A stretch of DNA of 64,000 nt, taken from positions 682,001 through 746,000 of the forward strand of contig NZ_JAJISC010000001.1 in assembly GCF_024790395.1 (NCBI RefSeq). Reading direction: 5' to 3'. Made by a program: the position numbers and the translations under genes. The first letter of the stretch is position 1. Each line of letters begins with the position of its first letter. The notes under the pieces are model-generated. The model was not told the origin of the DNA. It saw only the letters and a program-made list of their open reading frames with translations, and did not search any database. The DNA comes from Halomonas dongshanensis (lineage in GTDB: Bacteria > Pseudomonadota > Gammaproteobacteria > Pseudomonadales > Halomonadaceae). This document shows positions 58,932 to 64,000 of the stretch, piece after piece.

Positions 58932-60365
58932 ATGGCAGAACCTTCGATCGATCAGGCATATCTGGCGCGGCGCCAACTGCGCAAAGGCACGGCGGGCTGG
59001 CTGTTGCTGGCAGGCCTTGGGGTCTCCTACGTGATTTCCGGCGACTTTGCGGGCTGGAATTTCGGCATTGCCGAGGCTGGATGGGGCGGCTTTGCCGTGG
59101 CAGCGTGTCTTATGGCGCTGATGTACCTAGCCCTGGTGCTGTCGCTGGCGGAGATGTCGGCGGCCATTCCGGCGGCAGGCGGCGGGTATAGCTTTGCCCG
59201 TCAGGCGATGGGCCCGGCGGGTGGGTATCTCACCGGGCTTGCGGTATTGATCGAATACGCCCTGGCGCCTGCGGCCATCGTGATCTTCATCGGCTCGGCG
59301 GTAGAGGCGCTGACCGGGCTCAACGGCCCGCTGGTATATCTACTCTTCTATGCCGTTTTCATCGGCATTCACCTGACCGGTGTAGGCGAGGCGCTCAAGG
59401 TGATGATGGTGGTCAGCGGTCTTGCCGTGTTCGCCATTCTGGCCACGGCGGCGGCGCTGTTCGGCAATTTCGATGCGGCCAACCTGTTCGATATCGCCCC
59501 TAGCGATGCGCTTGGGGCCAACGCTTTCATGCCCTATGGCTGGTACGGCATTTGGGCGGCGCTGCCGTTTGGCATGTGGCTCTTTTTGGCCGTCGAAGGC
59601 GTGCCTCTGGCGGCCGAAGAGGCCAAGGACCCGGCCCGCGACATGCCCAAAGGGATTATCGCGGCGATGCTGTTCTTGCTCTTCACGGCGCTTCTGGTCG
59701 TGGTGCTGCTGGCCGGTGCCGCCGGGGCCGAGGCGATCGGGCAAAGCGGCGTGCCGCTGGTCGATGCGCTCAACGTCGCCGGTCATCCGCTGTTGGCTAC
59801 CGTCGTCAACGTGCTCGGGCTTGCTGGGTTGATCGCCTCCTTCTTCTCGATCATCTATGGCTATAGCCGCCTAGTGTTCGCACTGTCGCGCGCGGGGTAT
59901 TTGCCGCGGCGGCTATCGCTCACCAGCGAGCGCAAGGTTCCCACGCTTGCGCTCATCGTTCCGGGAGTTTTCGGCTTTCTGGTGTCACTAAGCGGGGCGG
60001 GGGATCTGATTTTGGCCATGGCGGTGGTGGGGGCCACACTCTCTTATGCGCTGATGGCGCTAAGCCATATCCTGCTGCGCTTGAAGCGTCCTGATCTACC
60101 TCGCCCCTATAAGACGCCGGGCGGTGTGGTGACCTCGGGCGTGGCGCTCGCGCTCTCGCTGGTGGCATTGACTGGGGTCTATGCCTTCGACCCGCGTGCG
60201 TTCAACTACACGCTGCTGCTCTTTGCCGTAGGCGCGGCCTACTTCTTCCTCTATAGCCAACATACCCTGGTGGCAAAAAGCGCCGACGAAGAGTTTGCTC
60301 TGGTGAGTACGACGCCCGAACAGGATCTGCGGCGCGGGGTAGCGGCTATGGCGCTCAAGTCATAG
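58932..60365 (+). CDS. eat: Ethanolamine permease
   Basis: A 477-residue APC-superfamily carrier with 12 membrane segments. The start RRQLRKGTAGWLLLAGLGVS and GDFAGWNFGIAEAGWGGF are characteristic of ethanolamine permeases. The loop VPLAAEEAKDPARDMPKG is conserved. Ethanolamine ammonia-lyase genes are not in the window. Confidence 0.9.
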   Translation: MAEPSIDQAYLARRQLRKGTAGWLLLAGLGVSYVISGDFAGWNFGIAEAGWGGFAVAACLMALMYLALVLSLAEMSAAIPAAGGGYSFARQAMGPAGGYLTGLAVLIEYALAPAAIVIFIGSAVEALTGLNGPLVYLLFYAVFIGIHLTGVGEALKVMMVVSGLAVFAILATAAALFGNFDAANLFDIAPSDALGANAFMPYGWYGIWAALPFGMWLFLAVEGVPLAAEEAKDPARDMPKGIIAAMLFLLFTALLVVVLLAGAAGAEAIGQSGVPLVDALNVAGHPLLATVVNVLGLAGLIASFFSIIYGYSRLVFALSRAGYLPRRLSLTSERKVPTLALIVPGVFGFLVSLSGAGDLILAMAVVGATLSYALMALSHILLRLKRPDLPRPYKTPGGVVTSGVALALSLVALTGVYAFDPRAFNYTLLLFAVGAAYFFLYSQHTLVAKSADEEFALVSTTPEQDLRRGVAAMALKS

Positions 60366-60457
60366 CCTTTATATCGTGCCCATGGTGGCATCGGCTATGC
60401 TGACAGCGGCCAGGCGTTTGCCTGGCCGCAATGACATTCAGGCGTTTCGAGGTCAGC

Positions 60458-61171
60458 ATGGCACAAGCTCCGCACCTAGTGGTTTTCAGTGGATCCGGCA
60501 TTAGCGTCGAGAGTGGCATCAAGACGTTTCGCGCCAGCGACGGCCTATGGGAAGAGCATCCCGTGGAGGAGGTGGCCACCCCCGAAGGCTGGCAGCGCGA
60601 CCCGCAAAAGGTGCTGACGTTTTACGACCAGCGGCGTGAGCAGATTCGTAAGGCCAAGCCCAACGCGGCGCACTTGGCGCTCGCAAGCCTCGAAGCTGCG
60701 GGTTTTAGGGTCAGCGTCATCACCCAGAATATCGATGACCTGCACGAGCGAGCGGGCTCGACGAGCGTTTTGCATCTACACGGTGAAGCGCTCGTGGCGC
60801 GCTCATCGGTCGATCAGCGGTTGCGTTACCCGCTGCCCAAGGGAGGCATCGCGCTGGGCGATCTTTGCGATAAAGGCAGCCAATTGCGCCCAGATGTAGT
60901 GTGGTTCGGTGAAGCCGTGCCGCTCTTTGGCGAAGCCTGCGATCTCGCCGCCGAGGCGGATTTCTTCCTTGTCGTGGGCACTTCACTCACGGTGATGCCA
61001 GCCGCGTCGCTGCTGCGCTACATCGATACCGCTACCCCCTGCGCGCTGGTCGACCCCGACGCCAAAGCGCTCACGCCTCCCGGCGTACTCGCCATCGAAG
61101 CCGCCGCAGGCGAAGGCGTGCCTAGACTGGTCGAGCACTGGAAGCGTGTGGGGGCGCTAACGCTGCCTTGA
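60458..61171 (+). CDS. Sir2-family NAD-dependent deacylase lacking the zinc cysteines
   Basis: A 237-residue sirtuin. The NAD-binding loop is GSGISVESGIKTFR (11-25), QNID is at 90-93 and the catalytic His108 lies in HLHGE. The region that normally carries two C-x2-C zinc pairs (about 112-150) has one cysteine (Cys137), so it cannot form the usual zinc finger. This matches a zinc-free branch seen in Bacteroidetes and some gammaproteobacteria. It should remove acyl groups from lysines. GAGGT precedes the ATG at 60458. Confidence 0.87.
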   Translation: MAQAPHLVVFSGSGISVESGIKTFRASDGLWEEHPVEEVATPEGWQRDPQKVLTFYDQRREQIRKAKPNAAHLALASLEAAGFRVSVITQNIDDLHERAGSTSVLHLHGEALVARSSVDQRLRYPLPKGGIALGDLCDKGSQLRPDVVWFGEAVPLFGEACDLAAEADFFLVVGTSLTVMPAASLLRYIDTATPCALVDPDAKALTPPGVLAIEAAAGEGVPRLVEHWKRVGALTLP

Positions 61172-61182
61172 TGGAGCCGTCG

Positions 61183-62451
61183 TTAGCGTAAGAACCAGGT
61201 CTTCATTGCATCGGTGATGCGCGTCATCTCCTCTTCGGTAGTAATGTAGGCGGGCATGGTGTAGAGCCAGCGGCCTATCGGGCGCAGCCAAACACCGCGC
61301 TTACGAGCGAAGGCGGCCACGCCTTCCAGTTGGGCGGAAGTATGGGTTTCGATGACGGCGGTAGCACCGAGAAGACGGACGTCGGTAATAGCAGGGTGCG
61401 CCCTGAGTGCTGTGTCGTCGAGCAGTTCGCGTCGCAATATGTGGTTCAAGCTCGCAATCTTACCGAGGTAGTCCTCCTCTTCGAAAACGGCGATGCTCTC
61501 CAGCGCAACGCGACAGGCCAGAGGGTTGCCCATGAAGGTGGGCCCGTGCATGAAGGCATGCTCGGCGGTATCGCCGATGAACGCTGCGTGCACGCGATCG
61601 ATGGCCAAAGTGGCGGCGTGACCCAAGTAGCCCCCAGTGAGACCTTTAGAGAGCACCATGATATCCGGGGTGACCTTGGCGTGGTCGGCGGCAAACCACT
61701 GCCCGGTGCGCCCGAAGCCCGTGGCGACCTCATCGAAAATTAGCAGCACGTCGAAGTCGTCACACAGCTTGCGGGCGCCGCGCAGGTAGGCGGGAGAGGT
61801 CATGTTCAGCCCTCCCGCTGCCTGCAGCAACGGCTCCATGAGCAGAGCGGCGATCTCGTGATGGTGGCGTTCGAGCAGCTGGCGTAAACCCGCAAGATCG
61901 GCCTCGACTTGATGGGGCTGCGCATCGAAAGGCGCGCGAGGCGCGGGGGCGAAAAGGTGCTGGGGAAGCAGCCCGGCGAAGAGCTGGTGCATGCCCTCCT
62001 CGGGATCGCACACCGCCATGCAGCCGGTGGTATCGCCGTGGTAAGCCTTCATCAGTGACAGCATCCGGCGTTTTTCGGGCTTCCCGGTTAGGCGCTGGTA
62101 CTGCAGCGCCATCTTCATCGCCACCTCCATGCCCACCGAGCCGCTATCGGAGTAGAACACGTGATTCAAGCCAGAGGGCGTTAGTTCGACGAGACGCGTT
62201 GCCAGCCGCTCGGCAGGGGCATGAGTGAGGCCGCCGAGCATGACGTGGCAAAGCTCGCCCGCCTGCTCGCGCAGCGCCGCCACTAGCCGAGGATGGGCGT
62301 AGCCGTGAATCATGCACCACCACGAGCAGGTGGCATCGAGCAGCCTTTCGCCCGTGTCGAGTTTGAAATGCGCGCCTTCGCCACCCACGACGCGAAGCGG
62401 CGGCGCCTGGGTTTTGAGGTGGGCATAGGGGGGCCAAACGGGGGAGGTCAT
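61183..62451 (-). CDS. bioA: Adenosylmethionine-8-amino-7-oxononanoate aminotransferase
   Basis: A 422-residue class III PLP aminotransferase making 7,8-diaminopelargonate for biotin. The substrate-binding CSWWCMIHGYAHP, the DEVATGFGRTG motif and the PLP lysine in VLSKGLTGGYLG are present. Its ATG overlaps the bioD stop by 4 bases. Last gene of a bioC-bioD-bioA operon. Confidence 0.96.
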   Translation of the reverse strand: MTSPVWPPYAHLKTQAPPLRVVGGEGAHFKLDTGERLLDATCSWWCMIHGYAHPRLVAALREQAGELCHVMLGGLTHAPAERLATRLVELTPSGLNHVFYSDSGSVGMEVAMKMALQYQRLTGKPEKRRMLSLMKAYHGDTTGCMAVCDPEEGMHQLFAGLLPQHLFAPAPRAPFDAQPHQVEADLAGLRQLLERHHHEIAALLMEPLLQAAGGLNMTSPAYLRGARKLCDDFDVLLIFDEVATGFGRTGQWFAADHAKVTPDIMVLSKGLTGGYLGHAATLAIDRVHAAFIGDTAEHAFMHGPTFMGNPLACRVALESIAVFEEEDYLGKIASLNHILRRELLDDTALRAHPAITDVRLLGATAVIETHTSAQLEGVAAFARKRGVWLRPIGRWLYTMPAYITTEEEMTRITDAMKTWFLR

Positions 62452-63179
62452 GGGGCTCTCCTTTGGGGCGGTGCTGATAGCAAGGGTGCCACACTCAGGA
62501 AAGCGCTAACGGTCTTGGCACTCGGAGCGTCTAGATGGGGCGCGACACCAAGACAAGGGGCATTAAGCGAGCTATGAAGCCTTGCCAGCGTAGCGGCGAA
62601 GCGCGTGGGGTGAGCGGCGAAGTCGCCATCGACCGCACTGCCCACCCACCCCGCTAGGTGCAGGCCATCGGCGTGGATCGCTCGGGCACTAAGTAGAGCG
62701 TGATTCAGACAGCCGAGCTTGAGCCCCACGACCAGCACGACGGGAAGCGCCAGCTGCTTTACCACATCGGCGAGCGACTCTTGCGCATTGAGCGGAACAT
62801 ACCAACCACCGGCGCCTTCGATCAGCGTCAGGCTGTCAAGCCGCGCCTCCATTCGCGTTGTAAGGCGCGCTTTGAGATGCTCGGCCACCTCGACAGCCGT
62901 CAGCGGTACGCCCACTTCTGCAGCGGCTATGTGAGGTGCAATGGCGGGGGCAAAGGCCCAGCGGTTGACCGTTGCGTAGTCGACGGTGGGGTAGCTCTGC
63001 GCCTGTAGCGAGAGGGCATCCGCATTGCGCAACCCTTCGGGCGTCTCTTCGCATCCCGAGGCGATGGGTTTAAGGCCAAGTGAGCCAAGGCCCTGGGTTC
63101 TTGCTTGATATAGCAAGGCGCTAGTGACCAGCGTTTTACCCGCGTCGGTATCGGTTCCCGTGACGAAGAAGGTGCTCAT
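62448..63179 (-). CDS. bioD: Dethiobiotin synthetase
   Basis: A 243-residue ATP-dependent synthetase that closes the ureido ring. The P-loop FFVTGTDTDAGKTLV is at the start, and EGAGGWYVPL provides the metal and substrate loop. It overlaps both bioC and bioA by 4 bases. Confidence 0.95.
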   Translation of the reverse strand: MSTFFVTGTDTDAGKTLVTSALLYQARTQGLGSLGLKPIASGCEETPEGLRNADALSLQAQSYPTVDYATVNRWAFAPAIAPHIAAAEVGVPLTAVEVAEHLKARLTTRMEARLDSLTLIEGAGGWYVPLNAQESLADVVKQLALPVVLVVGLKLGCLNHALLSARAIHADGLHLAGWVGSAVDGDFAAHPTRFAATLARLHSSLNAPCLGVAPHLDAPSAKTVSAFLSVAPLLSAPPQRRAP

Positions 63180-63952
63180 GGGGTCTTCTCCAGGCAGAGA
63201 ATGAGACAGCGATAGCTCACCGGCAGCCCCTGCGGTTCGCGAAGCCGCTCGAACCGCGCCGCTGCGACCGCAATATCCTCACGCGTAACGCGGGCCTGCC
63301 CTCGCCCTACCTGCGCACCGATGCCTTTGATCGATGCCTGCACCGCCGAGAGATCGGTATAGAAAAAGCGTAGCGTTCGCTGGGCCTGACTCACGAGCCT
63401 CAGGCCGCTCGCGTCGACGGCCTGGCGTATGTCGTCGAGTGGCGCAAGCGAGAGCAGAGCCTCCGGACGCTGCCAGGCACGGGCGATTTCGTCCAGCGTG
63501 CCCGGTAAGAGCGTGGTGATATGCGCTTTCCCACCCAGGCTGAGGGTGCGATATAGCTCGTGCATGACGCCTTCCAGGTCGAGGCACCACTGCAGGGCGA
63601 GGTTGGAAAAGACCAAGTCGATGCTCGCCGCCTGAAAGGGGAGCGCTGCGGCATCGCCCAAATGCCAGTCGATATCGACGCGCTGGTGCTTGCGGGCTTC
63701 GGCCAGCATGCCGGGGGCAATATCGAGGCCGTGGAGGGCGGCGTGGGGGTAACGCTCGGCCAAGCGCCGCGTCCACACGCCCGTGCCACACCCTACATCC
63801 AGTACACAGTTTGCCTGCGCTGGCAGGCTGGGCCAGAGTAGTTCACCGATGGCGCGCTGGGCCCGGGCGCGCCCTTCGTAGCGCGAGGCCGTGCGTGAAA
63901 ACGCGTTGGCGACCCGCGCTTGCCAGTCGATTGGCGATATAGACGCGGTCAT
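63176..63952 (-). CDS. bioC: Malonyl-ACP O-methyltransferase
   Basis: A 258-residue SAM methyltransferase that disguises the malonyl thioester to start pimelate synthesis. Motif I is VLDVGCGTGVWTRRLA and the LVFSNLALQWC region is typical of BioC. It overlaps bioD by 4 bases, and its ATG overlaps the stop of an upstream gene. Confidence 0.93.
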   Translation of the reverse strand: MTASISPIDWQARVANAFSRTASRYEGRARAQRAIGELLWPSLPAQANCVLDVGCGTGVWTRRLAERYPHAALHGLDIAPGMLAEARKHQRVDIDWHLGDAAALPFQAASIDLVFSNLALQWCLDLEGVMHELYRTLSLGGKAHITTLLPGTLDEIARAWQRPEALLSLAPLDDIRQAVDASGLRLVSQAQRTLRFFYTDLSAVQASIKGIGAQVGRGQARVTREDIAVAAARFERLREPQGLPVSYRCLILCLEKTP

Positions 63953-64000
63953 CGGGCGCTCTCCATGGTGGTCGTTTCGAGCAGTAGCGTTTGAAGCAGT
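63949..64000 (-). CDS. C-terminal end of an upstream biotin-operon gene
   Basis: An open frame enters from the right edge and reads LLQTLLLETTTMESAR before a TGA that overlaps the bioC ATG as ATGA. The coupling and position suggest bioH or bioF, but 16 residues cannot decide. Confidence 0.4.
   Translation of the reverse strand, partial: LLQTLLLETTTMESAR

Overview
The window is a high-GC gammaproteobacterial chromosome segment, most likely Halomonas or a close relative in the Halomonadaceae. The evidence is the overall protein style, the conserved block coaBC-dut-algC-argB-slmA lying opposite radC-rpmB-rpmG-mutM, the lptF/lptG versus pepA-holC arrangement, and a strongly acidic exported protein. 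No rRNA, tRNA, CRISPR array, prophage or insertion sequence was recognised.

Layout. 1-3.4 kb: end of an L-arabinose ABC importer (araG, araH) and an L-arabonate dehydratase, meaning non-phosphorylating (oxidative) arabinose use. 3.6-11.7 kb: a Glu-rich exported protein, a membrane acyltransferase, two serine hydrolases, a parvulin, a YadG/YadH-type ABC exporter, an NdpA nucleoid protein, a TerB-like protein and a 24-residue membrane peptide. 11.7-15.2 kb: small unknown genes, then fliD and fliC, each behind a good sigma-28 promoter. 15.4-22.6 kb: a very large multi-domain glycosyltransferase facing a tightly coupled four-gene, AT-richer operon (VioA/FdtB-type aminotransferase, ATP-grasp ligase, methyltransferase, flavoprotein). 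I read this as a flagellin glycan assembly island, and it is the most unusual part of the window. 23-29.3 kb: a nitrate-sensing-type chemoreceptor, a ZipA-like protein and a tandem mosaic pair of AAA-ATPase/PD-(D/E)XK proteins.

29.3-45.5 kb is mostly core: slmA, argB, algC, dut, coaBC, radC, rpmB, rpmG, mutM, rlmI, a thioesterase, slyX, a membrane-anchored cold-shock-domain protein, holC, ilvE, pepA, lptF, lptG and an RDD protein. 45.6-50.6 kb: bfd and bfr (iron storage and release), a CstA-type carrier, sodC, truC and tcdA. 50.6-54.7 kb: an AbgT-type carrier with an M20 amidohydrolase and a divergent LysR regulator over a perfect palindrome. 54.8-57.7 kb: a zinc-starvation-type CobW GTPase with a Zur-like box and a PepSY membrane protein with a His-rich insert. 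57.8-60.4 kb: an EutR-like regulator divergent from an ethanolamine permease. 60.4-64 kb: a sirtuin lacking the zinc cysteines and the biotin operon bioC-bioD-bioA, with the tail of an upstream gene at the right edge.

All functions are assigned by reading motifs and recalling families; no database search was run. Start codons were chosen from visible ribosome binding sites where possible, and several use GTG or TTG.
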